DNA from: Gracilimonas sp.
GTDB lineage: Bacteria; Bacteroidota; Rhodothermia; Balneolales; Balneolaceae
Assembly (NCBI RefSeq): GCF_017641085.1
Contig: NZ_JAEPPI010000003.1
Location: 572,894-636,893, forward strand
Length of the DNA stretch: 64,000 nt
Direction of reading: 5' to 3'
The notes under the pieces are model-generated. The model searched no databases. It saw only the letters and a program-made list of their open reading frames with translations, and was not told where the DNA came from. The position numbers and the translations under genes were made by a program. Shown here piece by piece: positions 34,289 through 43,646 of the stretch (position 1 is the stretch's first letter; each line of letters starts with the position of its first letter).

Positions 34289-36325
34289 ATGAAGTTCAAT
34301 ACTAAATGTGTAAAAAGTATGTGTGTTTTGATGATGGTCACTTTTGTGGCTTTTCTCACCACATCATGTATGCAGGAAAGTGCATATTCAGAACTTTTAA
34401 AGGATGAGTACCCGGAGCTGTACCGGCACGTTTTTGATCGTAATGCGGATTCTCTGTTAGCTTACACCGAACACCCGGATTCTTTTGTACAGGCTCAAGC
34501 GTGGCGGGCGCTCATCAGTACGCCGGTTGATGATATGGATGCGTTTGTGACCAAAGCCCAGTATGCAAATACCGAATTGGGGTGGATGGCTTTGAGCGCA
34601 CACGAACTCACAGATGAACAATTAACCCGTCTGCACGACCTGTGGAACCGACGAGCTTCGATGAGAAAAGGGATCAGCCTGGTACTGGGGCAACAGGGTA
34701 ATCAGGAGTCTTTAGGTCTTTTGCTTAGAAATTTTGATGAAATTATAGGCCCCGATTCTGACTACGAGTATAATTCAGCCTTAGCCATGGGGCAGCTGAT
34801 GATGGAGCATGATATCCCCGAATCTTCCCGCAGAAGCATTCTCCGTTATGCAGCTGTGTTGGAGGATGAGGATTTATACCGAGCCTACTTTTATGGACTC
34901 TACCGGGGCGATGAGGTCATAGAAGATGAACAAATCAGAACTAATATTTGGGAAGCATATGAATGGGTGGAAAGTCCGTACATCCGTCAGTATGCACTTC
35001 GAATAGCTTTTAAAAGCGATGCAGAATGGACCCTTGAGCGCCTGCCGGTAGAGGATATATCAGAAATGAATGTGCAGCTTGCGGTAGAACTGGCAAATCA
35101 GGCTTCGAATGCCGGATGGAGTCCAAAACTCGAAGAGGTGTACACAAGGCTGCTTGATCATCCCAACCCCGTTGTGAATGAAGTGGCTTTGAACAGGATC
35201 GCTAATCACCCCGAAAAAGAAAGCAGTTTTGATGCGGTTATCAGTGAAAAAATAGTTGAGAACGAACAGAAAGAAGCATCAGTTCGTCTTTCCGGTATTA
35301 TCGCAATGAGTGAAGGGGATGAATACCTGAGTCTGTCAGCGTCACTTTCTGAGGGGCAGGAGTATTTGCTGATTAAAAAGTTACATATCTACCGTCAGGC
35401 TTTGAATGCTGATGAATTCCTGCAGAAGCTGGAAGAATATGCCGGCAGTTCAAACAGGATGGAAGCTTTGTTTGCCGCCCAGGCAATGTCGGGTTGGTGG
35501 GCTGATCTGGAGGAGAGCCAGAAATCATCACTGAAAGAGAGCGTAAGAGACCTGGTTTTTGATTTACTTGAAAGGGGAGATCGCTCCATCACCTATATAA
35601 CAGCTTCGTTTATAGAATCAGCCGGGGTGATTTTAGACGAAGACTTCAGCCGAATTGAACAACTATTGACCAACTATCAGCTTCCGGAAGATATTGAAGT
35701 GTACCAATCGATGGCCGGATTTTTATACGAGCGGTTTCGGGATGAAGCTCAGGATCTGATTGATTCTCTGGCTGCAAAAGGTAACCCCGCACTTAACTCC
35801 ACATTGGCAAATCAGGGTTGGGATGTGCCGGATTCCGAAGCCGAACCTCCAACATTCAGAACTCCCGATTGGCAACGTCTGGCAGAGCTGGACTTTGAGC
35901 CTGTCTGGGTGCTGGAAACAGAAGAGGGAACCATTAAAATTGCCATGGACGTACTTTCTGCTCCTGCAACCATCTCGGGAATTGACAGCCTGACCCGTGC
36001 CGGAGTGTATGATTCCGTAGCCTTCCATCGTGTAGTACCAAACTTTGTGATACAGGGAGGAGATGTGGAAACAGGTGATGGATTTGGCGGACCGGATTAC
36101 GTGGTGCCAACCGAAGCTTCCGGAAAAGAATACCGAAGGGGAATGGCAGGCATTGCCAGTGCGGGTACGGACACAGAAGGCAGCCAGTATTTTGTGATGC
36201 ACGACTGGGCACCCCATCTGAATGGACGTTATACCATTATCGGTGAAGTGATTGAAGGAATGGACGTGGTAGACCGGATTATGGTGGGAGATAAAGTGTT
36301 GAAGGCGAGCTGGCAGAATAAATAA
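34289..36325 (+). CDS. HEAT-like repeat lipoprotein with C-terminal cyclophilin-type prolyl isomerase
   Basis: Lipoprotein of 678 residues from the Met at 34289, chosen because it yields a compact signal peptide with lipobox TTSC (Cys27); the frame is open from 34226. Residues about 40-500 are helical repeats resembling HEAT units. From about residue 530 to the end lies a cyclophilin domain: FHRVVPNFVIQGGD with the catalytic Arg/Phe/Gln, GMAGIASAG, GSQYFVMH, and NGRYTIIGEV. The active residues are retained. Probable periplasmic or surface-facing folding helper. Divergent from lexA by 50 nt. Confidence 0.88.
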   Translation: MKFNTKCVKSMCVLMMVTFVAFLTTSCMQESAYSELLKDEYPELYRHVFDRNADSLLAYTEHPDSFVQAQAWRALISTPVDDMDAFVTKAQYANTELGWMALSAHELTDEQLTRLHDLWNRRASMRKGISLVLGQQGNQESLGLLLRNFDEIIGPDSDYEYNSALAMGQLMMEHDIPESSRRSILRYAAVLEDEDLYRAYFYGLYRGDEVIEDEQIRTNIWEAYEWVESPYIRQYALRIAFKSDAEWTLERLPVEDISEMNVQLAVELANQASNAGWSPKLEEVYTRLLDHPNPVVNEVALNRIANHPEKESSFDAVISEKIVENEQKEASVRLSGIIAMSEGDEYLSLSASLSEGQEYLLIKKLHIYRQALNADEFLQKLEEYAGSSNRMEALFAAQAMSGWWADLEESQKSSLKESVRDLVFDLLERGDRSITYITASFIESAGVILDEDFSRIEQLLTNYQLPEDIEVYQSMAGFLYERFRDEAQDLIDSLAAKGNPALNSTLANQGWDVPDSEAEPPTFRTPDWQRLAELDFEPVWVLETEEGTIKIAMDVLSAPATISGIDSLTRAGVYDSVAFHRVVPNFVIQGGDVETGDGFGGPDYVVPTEASGKEYRRGMAGIASAGTDTEGSQYFVMHDWAPHLNGRYTIIGEVIEGMDVVDRIMVGDKVLKASWQNK

Positions 36326-36331
36326 ACCCGG

Positions 36332-37354
36332 CTAGAGGTTCTCAAAAATCCAGTCCTGGAAAACTTCTTTGAACCGAAAGGAGAAGTTTTTTTGAACACT
36401 CTGGCTTTCCTCGAGGTAGTCGTAGCACTTGGGCACTACATGGAAGAAATGGTTGGCACCGGCAATGGTATGAACGGTAAAGTTTGAAGGGAGTGAGTCG
36501 GGATATATTTCCTGAAGACTTTCCATAGCCCAATCCGGATAAACCTGTCCGTCATTTTCAGCAAAAAGAAATAAGGACGGGATGTTGATGTCACTGATAT
36601 AGGTTTCAGGTTCAAACCCAACCTTCATGTTCATATGCCGCCATCTTTTGGTAAGAGGCAGTACCGAGACCCAGTTTTGGTGAGATTGTGCCTTTTGTAC
36701 CGCCTTCCTGTATGCAGTGGTACTGTCTTGTCCGTTACAAACGTACCCGCTGTGATATTCATTAACCAGCTGCCGGGTAGGGTCGAAAGTAGGGCCGGCA
36801 AGGGAGGCCATAAGTTTAACTTGCCCGGGTGCAGTTGCTGCTACAATTTGAGTCATCCAGCCGTCTTCACCAAGTCCAACAATTCCAATACGGTTTGGGT
36901 CCACTTCTTTTCTTTGTTTCAGGTACTGAATGGCTGCTTTGGCATCATCAGCGAAATCGGTTAAGGAAGCACGGCCCCATCGCCCGCCTGACTCTCCGAC
37001 TCCGCGTGGATCATAATAGAGTACACCGACTCCGGCCTGTGGGAAAACCGCTTCCAGGTTTTCCCGGATAAAAATTTCACGCTGTGGATGATGATCTCCC
37101 CATTCATACATTCCACCGGAAAACACAAGTACAGGTACATTTTCTGCATTCTCAGGCAAAACCAGGGTTCCGTTCAAAACAATATTACCGCTTTTAAAAA
37201 CAACTTCTTCTTCGGGTGCAGGGGAAGTTTCCTGAGCATGGCTATTTAAGGGAAAAAATGCACCAACCAATACAAGGGTGATGGTGGCAACGGTCACTCG
37301 CATCATGTTGAATAGTCTTTCTGGATGAAAATAGATATCGGTCCTTGGTTTCAT
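36332..37354 (-). CDS. exported alpha/beta hydrolase-fold protein lacking the nucleophilic Ser
   Basis: Alpha/beta hydrolase-like protein with signal peptide (ALVGAFFPLNSHAQ region). I chose the Met at 37354 because it forms an ATGA overlap with the upstream DinB gene; the Met at 37306 is an alternative. The fold is clear: VLVFSGGMYEWG, YYDPRGVGESGG, LFAENDGQV with the acid, and IAGANHFFH with the His. The nucleophile elbow, normally GHSEGG, reads GLGEDG (codons GGA CTT GGT GAA GAC GGC), so Ser is replaced by Gly. Likely inactive as a classical hydrolase. Confidence 0.85.
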   Translation of the reverse strand: MKPRTDIYFHPERLFNMMRVTVATITLVLVGAFFPLNSHAQETSPAPEEEVVFKSGNIVLNGTLVLPENAENVPVLVFSGGMYEWGDHHPQREIFIRENLEAVFPQAGVGVLYYDPRGVGESGGRWGRASLTDFADDAKAAIQYLKQRKEVDPNRIGIVGLGEDGWMTQIVAATAPGQVKLMASLAGPTFDPTRQLVNEYHSGYVCNGQDSTTAYRKAVQKAQSHQNWVSVLPLTKRWRHMNMKVGFEPETYISDINIPSLFLFAENDGQVYPDWAMESLQEIYPDSLPSNFTVHTIAGANHFFHVVPKCYDYLEESQSVQKNFSFRFKEVFQDWIFENL

Positions 37355-37851
37355 TGAAGTTGCGATTGAATACGATCGAGTTGTTTCTGGTGACGCTGAC
37401 TGTGAATGATACTGAAGTGAACCCACTCCATGCGGGTTAAAAAGCCAAACAGCGGGTGTTCAAATTTAAGGCATAGTTCCTCTGCCGGGAGGTCTTCGAT
37501 AAGCCCGGCAATTTTAATCCTGTTACTGCGAAATTTTTCGACCAGGTTTTCTCTGGATTTTTCTCCTTCTGTGGGAAGAATCACACCGGTAGCTTCCATT
37601 TTTGTATCCGATTCGAGGAATCGTTGCTTCATCCGGGAAACATGCGCATCGGGTTTGCGGTCGATAAGTTTCTTCGTTTCACCGGTGAACAGCCGGGGGA
37701 CTCCAAATTCAGAACGGTAAACGTGTTCCAACACATCCGCTGCCGACCATGAATCCGAATCGGGCTTTAGATTAAATTGCGCATTGGTGAACTCGTTGAT
37801 CTTGCCAACAAAGATATTGGTGTTTTCTAAAAGCTGATTTTTAAGCGTCAT
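37351..37851 (-). CDS. DinB-family protein
   Basis: A 166-residue four-helix protein of the DinB/YfiT-like group, whose members often bind a divalent metal with three His. Here His residues appear in LEHVYRSEF near the middle of the first half, and VHFSIIHSQRHQKQ near the C-terminus, in the expected positions. Reaction unknown; some relatives are thiol transferases. The stop overlaps the ATG of the downstream hydrolase-like gene, so the two are probably co-translated. Confidence 0.85.
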   Translation of the reverse strand: MTLKNQLLENTNIFVGKINEFTNAQFNLKPDSDSWSAADVLEHVYRSEFGVPRLFTGETKKLIDRKPDAHVSRMKQRFLESDTKMEATGVILPTEGEKSRENLVEKFRSNRIKIAGLIEDLPAEELCLKFEHPLFGFLTRMEWVHFSIIHSQRHQKQLDRIQSQLQ

Positions 37852-37934
37852 AGTACAGGTTAAATTGCCCGCCTAAAGTAAATGAATGTTCTGAAAGTTT
37901 CAGTAAAAGATCGTATTGGGAGAGAGATAAAATT

Positions 37935-38309
37935 TTATTCTGGCACTATATCTCTCCCAAAGGGTAATAATGCAACCGATGCCAGTTTGAAATGCTGCTT
38001 AGCGAACGGAATGCCGATGATGGTTATAAACAGAATGGCTCCAAAAACAATGTGGGTAATACTGATCCAGATGCCACCTACAAGAATCCAGAGGATGTTC
38101 ATGGCAAGGGAAAGGCAACCGTCGGATTTCTCATTTACCACCGTTTTCTTTCCAAAAGGGAACAGGGATAGTTTGGCCAGCTTGAAGGTCTGAACTCCGA
38201 ATGGAATACCGATAATGGTAAGACATAAAATCAGGCTTGAAATGGCATACTCAATAGCCACAAAAATTCCACCAAAAATAAACCAGATGATGTTGCCGAG
38301 GGTGTTCAT
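37935..38309 (-). CDS. YccF-family membrane protein
   Basis: A 124-residue membrane protein with two YccF (DUF307) units: NIIWFIFGGIFVAIEY, LTIIGIPFGVQTFKLAKLSL and a second TIIGIPFAKQHFKLA. Duplicated hydrophobic units point to four membrane segments. Function unknown. It begins 2 nt after the glutaryl-CoA dehydrogenase-like gene and is followed by an 83-nt gap before dinB. Confidence 0.9.
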   Translation of the reverse strand: MNTLGNIIWFIFGGIFVAIEYAISSLILCLTIIGIPFGVQTFKLAKLSLFPFGKKTVVNEKSDGCLSLAMNILWILVGGIWISITHIVFGAILFITIIGIPFAKQHFKLASVALLPFGRDIVPE

Positions 38310-38311
38310 GA

Positions 38312-39520
38312 TTAATCATTCCCTTTTGGGGTGAAGGCCTGAATGCCGGTAATTTCTCTTCCAAGAATGAGCCCGTGAATATCATAAGTACCTTCGTAGG
38401 TGTTTACCGATTCCAGGTTCACCATGTGGTGGATAACCCGGTAGTCGCCGGTAATACCGTTGCCGCCGTGCATATCACGGGAGATGCGGGCGATTTCAAG
38501 AGCTTTACCACAGTTGTTTCGCTTGGCGAGGGAAGTCATAGAAGGATGATCACGCCCCTCGTCTTTTAGTTTCCCCAAACGGTAAGCCAGCATTTGCATG
38601 CCGGTAATGTCTGTCATCATGTTGGCCAGCTTGGTTTGAATAAGCTGATTGGCAGCCAGGGGTTTGCCAAACTGCTTGCGGTCAAGCACGTAATCACGGG
38701 CACGCTGGTAACAAAACTCAGCAGCACCTACAGTTCCCCATGCGATTCCATATCGTGCAGAGTTGAGGCACATGAAAGGGCCCTTTAATCCTTTGATATC
38801 CGGGAATACATTTTCATCCGGAACGAAAACATCATCAAAAACCAGCTCACCGGTTTCCGAAGCACGCAGACTCATTTTGTATTTGGTAGCCGGTGCTGAA
38901 AATCCATCCATCCCTTTTTCAACCAGAAAGCCGCGGATTACGCCCTTGTCATCTTTATGCTCTTTGGCTTTGGCCCAAACTACCGCAACATCAGCAATGG
39001 GAGAATTGGTGATCCACATTTTGGCCCCGTTCAACACCCAGCCACCATCGGTTTTAACGGCTGTCGTTACCATGGAGCCTGGGTCAGAACCATGATCAGG
39101 TTCGGTTAAACCAAAACAGCCGATCATTTCACCGGCAGCCAGTTTGGGAAGGAATTTTTGTTTCTGTACTTCAGTCCCGAATTCTGAGATCGGGTACATT
39201 ACCAGCGAAGATTGTACACTCATGAAAGACCGGTATCCGGAATCCACCCGTTCCACTTCCCGTGCAATTAAACCATAGGCGGTATAACTGGCTTCGGAGC
39301 CTCCGTATTCTTCGGGAACGGTTACTCCAAGCAGTCCCATTTCACCCATTTCTTTGGCAATATCCTGATCAAAATACTCTTCGGTATTTCCCTTTAAGGC
39401 ACGGGGTTCGAGTTTACTTTGGGCATAATCCCGGGCCGTTTCCATGATGAGCCGGTCTTCTTCATTCAGTTCAGATTCAAAAAGAAAAGCATCATCGATG
39501 TTGAATAGATTCTTGGACAT
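38312..39520 (-). CDS. acyl-CoA dehydrogenase, glutaryl-CoA dehydrogenase type
   Basis: FAD-dependent acyl-CoA dehydrogenase of 402 residues. Motifs: [54 protein letters not shown], and the C-terminal [20 protein letters not shown] with the catalytic Glu. That last motif and the overall pattern fit glutaryl-CoA dehydrogenase (decarboxylating) more than short-chain enzymes; sequence alone does not prove the decarboxylase step. Together with the lysine 6-transaminase at the right edge it could serve lysine or glutarate degradation (inference). yccF follows after 2 nt. Confidence 0.88.
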   Translation of the reverse strand: MSKNLFNIDDAFLFESELNEEDRLIMETARDYAQSKLEPRALKGNTEEYFDQDIAKEMGEMGLLGVTVPEEYGGSEASYTAYGLIAREVERVDSGYRSFMSVQSSLVMYPISEFGTEVQKQKFLPKLAAGEMIGCFGLTEPDHGSDPGSMVTTAVKTDGGWVLNGAKMWITNSPIADVAVVWAKAKEHKDDKGVIRGFLVEKGMDGFSAPATKYKMSLRASETGELVFDDVFVPDENVFPDIKGLKGPFMCLNSARYGIAWGTVGAAEFCYQRARDYVLDRKQFGKPLAANQLIQTKLANMMTDITGMQMLAYRLGKLKDEGRDHPSMTSLAKRNNCGKALEIARISRDMHGGNGITGDYRVIHHMVNLESVNTYEGTYDIHGLILGREITGIQAFTPKGND

Positions 39521-39610
39521 TACGTTGAGTTTTTATCTTGATGTTCGTTTGATGGATAGTAAGAAAAATATGCTTCAGGCCGAAAGAGATTATCAGCAGA
39601 TATAACAAAA

Positions 39611-39643
39611 AAAGCCTGCAGCTCTCAGAGAACTACAGGCTTT
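39611..39643 (-). terminator. intrinsic terminator, minus strand
   Basis: AAAGCCTG (39611-39618) pairs with CAGGCTTT (39636-39643). On the minus strand a run of seven T follows. It lies 32 nt after the stop of the acyl-CoA dehydrogenase gene at 39675-40847. A short T-run on the plus side makes it partly bidirectional. Confidence 0.85.
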
Positions 39644-39674
39644 TGATTCCAACAACAATAGGATGTTCAGCTGA

Positions 39675-40847
39675 TCAGGCTAACCCTTTTTTAAGTTCTC
39701 TGGCGATGATCAGTCGCTGTACTTCCGAAGTTCCTTCCCCAATGGTCATGAGTTTGGCATCCCGGATAAATCGCTCTACATGATATTCTTTGGTGTAACC
39801 ATATCCGCCGTGAATTTGAACGGCTTCATCGGCTGCGCGAACCGATAACTCTGAAGCAAACAGCTTAGCCATGGAGGCTTCTTTTGTGTACGGTTTACCC
39901 TGGTCTTTCAGCCAGGCTGCACGGTGAACCAACAGGCGGGCGGCATCAATTTCAGTAGCCATGTCCACCATTTTCCCTTCCATATACTGGAAATTCCCGA
40001 TGGCCTGCCCAAATTGTTTTCTTTCCATGGAGTATTTGAGTGATTCTTCCAGCGCTCCGCGAGCGATACCTACCGAAAGGGCAGCGATCCCTACACGGCC
40101 TCCGTCAAGAACCTTCATCGTGTCAATGAAACCCTGGCCTTCTTTACCGAGGAGGTTTTCAGCCGGAACTTCCACATTTTCAAATACCACTTCGGTTGTG
40201 TCGGATGAATTCATGCCCAGCTTGTGCATGCCTTCGCCGGGTTTTACGCCGTCCCATTCGCGCTCTACAATAAAAGCAGAAATTCCTTTCACTCCTTTCG
40301 ATGGATCCGTTTTCGCAAGTACAACATATACATCACCTACAGACCCCTGTGTTATAAAAATCTTGGAGCCATTCAGAATGTACTTATCGCCTTCTTTTAT
40401 GGCTGTGGACTTCATCCCGGAAGCATCACTTCCTGAACCCGGTTCAGTTAAGCACCAAGCTGCCAGCTTTTCACCTTTTGTGAGAGCGGGCATGTACTTC
40501 ATCTTTTGGTCGTGGTTTCCGGCAATAGCAATATGTCCGGTACCCAGGGAAGTATGGGAGGCAACGGTGAGTGCAAGGGAGGCATCCCAACGGGCAATTT
40601 CTTCAAGGGCCAGGCAAAAGCTGACTACATCAAAACCGCCACCGCCATATTGTTCTTCATGGTAGATGCCAAGCATTCCCAACTCTCCCAATTGCTTAAC
40701 AATATCGTGCGGAAATTCCTTACTGTTATCTCTTTCCATTACCGAAGGAGCTACAGTTCGTTCTACAAATTCTTTTACACTGTCGCGGATCATTTTCTGA
40801 TCCTCTGTAAGCTCAAATGATAACTCTCGGTCTAAAACGGCATCCAT
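39675..40847 (-). CDS. acyl-CoA dehydrogenase (short/branched-chain type)
   Basis: FAD enzyme of 390 residues that oxidises an acyl-CoA at the alpha-beta bond, feeding electrons to ETF. Motifs: [52 protein letters not shown], and [18 protein letters not shown] with the catalytic Glu. It resembles butyryl-CoA or isovaleryl-CoA dehydrogenases; the exact chain cannot be fixed. It has its own terminator, so it is likely monocistronic, and lies 213 nt from the divergent exosortase-like gene. The gap to that gene shows nothing else I can identify. Confidence 0.92.
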   Translation of the reverse strand: MDAVLDRELSFELTEDQKMIRDSVKEFVERTVAPSVMERDNSKEFPHDIVKQLGELGMLGIYHEEQYGGGGFDVVSFCLALEEIARWDASLALTVASHTSLGTGHIAIAGNHDQKMKYMPALTKGEKLAAWCLTEPGSGSDASGMKSTAIKEGDKYILNGSKIFITQGSVGDVYVVLAKTDPSKGVKGISAFIVEREWDGVKPGEGMHKLGMNSSDTTEVVFENVEVPAENLLGKEGQGFIDTMKVLDGGRVGIAALSVGIARGALEESLKYSMERKQFGQAIGNFQYMEGKMVDMATEIDAARLLVHRAAWLKDQGKPYTKEASMAKLFASELSVRAADEAVQIHGGYGYTKEYHVERFIRDAKLMTIGEGTSEVQRLIIARELKKGLA

Positions 40848-41060
40848 AATTTCTATACTACTATCTGTTTAAATTTGTTTGTTGGAAACGCTTCCAAGAT
40901 AACGGTTTGTATGATTAATATCGTTCAGGATTGTGTAAAATTTGATTTTTACGGTGGTGCGTTCCGGGTAATCCTGTTTTCAAAATCTTTGAATAAATTG
41001 GAGTTCAAGGTTTTATATTGGCGCAGGATTTTTATGATGCTTTAATTAAATCAGATCTAC

Positions 41061-41579
41061 ATGAATTCTCCGATTTTCAAATTTATAGCCAAAGCGTTGG
41101 TCGTCTTTATTGGTTGGTACATTTTGTATGAGTTGTGGCTGCTTCCGGCCGGAGATCTCGATTATTGGTTGTCGCTTAATATCATCGGAACCAGTGCTGG
41201 AATTATAGAAATGTTTGGGTTCGATGTTTTTACGGTAAACCGGATTATTGGAATCGGAGAGTATCCCGGAATTGAAATTATAGATGGCTGTAATGGGATT
41301 GCCGCAATGGGGTTGTTCCTCGGGTTTATTTTGGCTTATCCGGGCGACTGGAAAAATAAATTAAGCTTTTGTTTTGTCGGGATCGGGATTATCTATCTGG
41401 TAAACATCGTTAGAGTTGTGATACTAACCATCACCCAGGCAAAGTGGCCTGAGTTTTTTGACTTCACCCACGACTACTCCACCACGGCCATTTTCTACAT
41501 GGTGATATTTATCCTATGGATGGTTTGGGTGAATTATGCAGACGCATTCCCCAATGAAAAGCCTGCAGAATATGCTTAA
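41061..41579 (+). CDS. exosortase/archaeosortase-family protein
   Basis: Integral membrane protein of 172 residues with four or five hydrophobic segments. It carries the family's catalytic trio: Cys77 in IIDGCNGIAAM, Arg118 in YLVNIVRVVIL, and His137 in FDFTHDYSTTA. Such enzymes cleave and transfer C-terminal sorting-tagged proteins (PEP-CTERM and related systems). It is short, the minimal core without the extra EpsI-type domain found in classic exosortases. No polysaccharide genes or tagged substrates are near; the next gene is a glycerate kinase 81 nt on. Assignment to a named Xrt subfamily is not possible from sequence alone. Confidence 0.85.
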   Translation: MNSPIFKFIAKALVVFIGWYILYELWLLPAGDLDYWLSLNIIGTSAGIIEMFGFDVFTVNRIIGIGEYPGIEIIDGCNGIAAMGLFLGFILAYPGDWKNKLSFCFVGIGIIYLVNIVRVVILTITQAKWPEFFDFTHDYSTTAIFYMVIFILWMVWVNYADAFPNEKPAEYA

Positions 41580-41660
41580 TATTTAGAATAGATATGTGCT
41601 GCCTCCAGATGAGGCTGAATTTCAGATATCGTTGGTTTTAATAGAAAAGGGAAGGATTTA

Positions 41661-42953
41661 ATGAGTGAAAAATCAGATCAGCATCGCTCACTATTAGAAA
41701 ACGTTGTTGACAACATTGTGGATGGGGAATTTTTTGACCCGGATTTGCCGGGCATCTTATCCTCCTTTCAGACAGAGGGTAGAATTTGGGTTTTGGGGGC
41801 AGGAAAGGCCTCCTTTGAGATGGCTAAGGAGGCGGAGGGTTATTTCGGTTCCCAAATAAAAGACGGAATGGTGATTGCCCCTCAAAGCTCACGGGAATTG
41901 AATCAGGTACAGGTTTTTAAGGGTGCCCATCCTTATCCGGATGATGATTCAGTGTCGGCCTCGTACGAACTTTGGGAGCTGGCGAAAAAAATACCTGAAG
42001 AAGATACGGTGGTGTTTCTATTATCGGGCGGAGCTTCATCATTATTCTGCATTCCGGCCGGCGGTATTGAAATCGAAGAATACCGTAAAACCTTTGAGTT
42101 GCTGCTGAACTCTGGTGCCTCCATCGAGCAAATTAATGTGGTCAGAAAACATCTCTCGGAGACAGCGGGTGGAAGGCTGGGGCAGCTTTTGAAAGAGCAT
42201 AAACTTATTTCCATTATTCTTTCTGATGTACCCGGAGATAAACCCGAAGTGATAGGCAGCGGCCCAAGCGTACCGGACCCTTCAACTTTTAAAGAAGCCT
42301 TTCAGATTCTTAAGCAATTTAAGCTGTGGGATGATGTTCCGCATTCGGTTCGTATTCATCTCTCCAAAGGGATGCATGGCGACAGCCCCGAAACCCCAAA
42401 GCCTGAAACTTCAAACTGGAAAAAACATGAGGTTAACGTGATTTCAGGAGCCGGAATGTTGGCGGAGAATGTTGGGTCATATTTAAGCAACCAAGGGTTT
42501 AATGTGCAGGTGAGTAAGGAAGCCTACCATGCAGATGTAAAAGAGGTTTCCAAGAGAATATGCAGTGATGCTGTCTCCATTCTAAGCAAAAAATCCGATA
42601 TGACCCCCCCGGCTGCTCTGGTTTATTATGGGGAGAGTACAGTGGATGTGAAAGGGGAAGGAAAGGGCGGCCGAAACCAGGAGCTGGCCCTTAATGCAGC
42701 TATTTCGATAGAAGGTCAGCACTCCATTTCGTTACTAAGTTTTGCAACCGATGGCATTGACGGCCCAACTGATGCAGCAGGGGCTATCATTAACTCCGGC
42801 ACGACTTTACAAGCCCGTAAAAACAAACTGGAGCCGGAAAATTTCCTCCAGAAAAACGACTCTTATCACTTCCACAAACAAATGGATACCATGCTCAAAA
42901 CCGGTGCCACCGGGAACAATCTGATGGATCTTCAGGTGATTTTGGTAGGATAA
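41661..42953 (+). CDS. glycerate 2-kinase (GckA/MOFRL type)
   Basis: ATP-dependent phosphorylation of D-glycerate to 2-phosphoglycerate. It has 430 residues with both domains: N-terminal DUF4147 region (VLGAGKASFEMAKEAEG, LLSGGASSLFC, SDVPGDKPEVIGSGPSVPD) and C-terminal MOFRL region (GGRNQELALNAA, FATDGIDGPTDAAGAI). Length and motifs match the class II glycerate kinases. No glyoxylate or hydroxypyruvate genes lie next to it, so the route it serves is not visible. Coding assignment is firm. Confidence 0.92.
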   Translation: MSEKSDQHRSLLENVVDNIVDGEFFDPDLPGILSSFQTEGRIWVLGAGKASFEMAKEAEGYFGSQIKDGMVIAPQSSRELNQVQVFKGAHPYPDDDSVSASYELWELAKKIPEEDTVVFLLSGGASSLFCIPAGGIEIEEYRKTFELLLNSGASIEQINVVRKHLSETAGGRLGQLLKEHKLISIILSDVPGDKPEVIGSGPSVPDPSTFKEAFQILKQFKLWDDVPHSVRIHLSKGMHGDSPETPKPETSNWKKHEVNVISGAGMLAENVGSYLSNQGFNVQVSKEAYHADVKEVSKRICSDAVSILSKKSDMTPPAALVYYGESTVDVKGEGKGGRNQELALNAAISIEGQHSISLLSFATDGIDGPTDAAGAIINSGTTLQARKNKLEPENFLQKNDSYHFHKQMDTMLKTGATGNNLMDLQVILVG

Positions 42954-43027
42954 TAGGGAGCGAAAGAGAGGCATATTGCAGAATATTATTTCAGAGAGTA
43001 CAGGAAAGTTGTTGTTCCTGAAGAATT

Positions 43028-43058
43028 AAATTCTATGAAATAATTATAAATAGAATTT
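43028..43058. repeat. inverted repeat upstream of the Lrp-family gene
   Basis: AAATTCTAT (43028-43036) and ATAGAATTT (43050-43058), separated by 13 nt, about 100 nt before the Lrp-type start. The gap (42954-43160) is very AT-rich. It could be an operator or a 3' structure of the glycerate kinase mRNA. Confidence 0.4.
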
Positions 43059-43160
43059 TATGCCTTATTAATCTTAAAGGTAGTTTTTATATCTGTAAAA
43101 ATGTCTTTTTGAAGGATAATTATTTATAATTAAAGAGTAATTTTAGTAAGTCCTTCTTCT

Positions 43161-43646
43161 ATGTCAACTCCCAAGCTTGATGCCACCGACAAAAAGATTA
43201 TCGCCATTCTTCAGCAAGAGGGAAGGATGGCCAATAACGAGCTGGCCAAAAGAATTGAGCTTACAACCACGCCGACTTTAGAGCGGGTTCGTCGATTAGA
43301 GCGGGAGGGGATTATAGAAGGGTATAGCGCCAAGGTTAATAAAGAGTCAGTCGGCCGGGGTTTTACGGCTTTTGTGAAAGTAACCTTAAGCGTTCACCAG
43401 CTAAACTTGCTGGAAGAATTTACATCTGCCATAAAAGAGATCCCCGAAATACTGGCCTGTTACCACACCACAGGCGATGGTGATTTCTTATTACACGTGG
43501 TTGCAAAAGACACCAAAGATTATGAGCAGCTTATGCGAAATAAGCTGACGACCCTGCCCGACGTTGAACGTCTGCATACCAGCATTGTGCTGAATACCAT
43601 TAAAGATCAATCTCCAATTCCAGTTTATGATGAAAACGAAGATTAA
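43161..43646 (+). CDS. Lrp/AsnC-family transcriptional regulator
   Basis: DNA-binding regulator of 161 residues with an N-terminal helix-turn-helix (NNELAKRIELTTTPTLERVRRLEREGII) and C-terminal RAM ligand-binding domain (CYHTTGDGDFLLHVVAKD). These sense amino acids. Its last 20 nt overlap the methionine gamma-lyase gene, so the two are expressed together. By analogy with MdeR/MdeA of pseudomonads (family knowledge), it may activate the lyase gene in response to methionine. Autoregulation through the AT-rich region upstream is likely but not shown. Confidence 0.92.
   Translation: MSTPKLDATDKKIIAILQQEGRMANNELAKRIELTTTPTLERVRRLEREGIIEGYSAKVNKESVGRGFTAFVKVTLSVHQLNLLEEFTSAIKEIPEILACYHTTGDGDFLLHVVAKDTKDYEQLMRNKLTTLPDVERLHTSIVLNTIKDQSPIPVYDENED

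Noticed and set aside
35723-36217. 164-codon minus-strand ORF
   Set aside because: Antisense to the cyclophilin domain, which carries conserved catalytic motifs; a shadow frame.
39961-40665. 234-codon plus-strand ORF
   Set aside because: Antisense to a well-supported acyl-CoA dehydrogenase gene; low-complexity Pro/Ser/Thr composition is typical of a shadow frame.
41061-42953. Exosortase and glycerate kinase as a functional operon
   Set aside because: They are 81 nt apart on the same strand, but no known link between the activities exists; adjacency alone is not enough.
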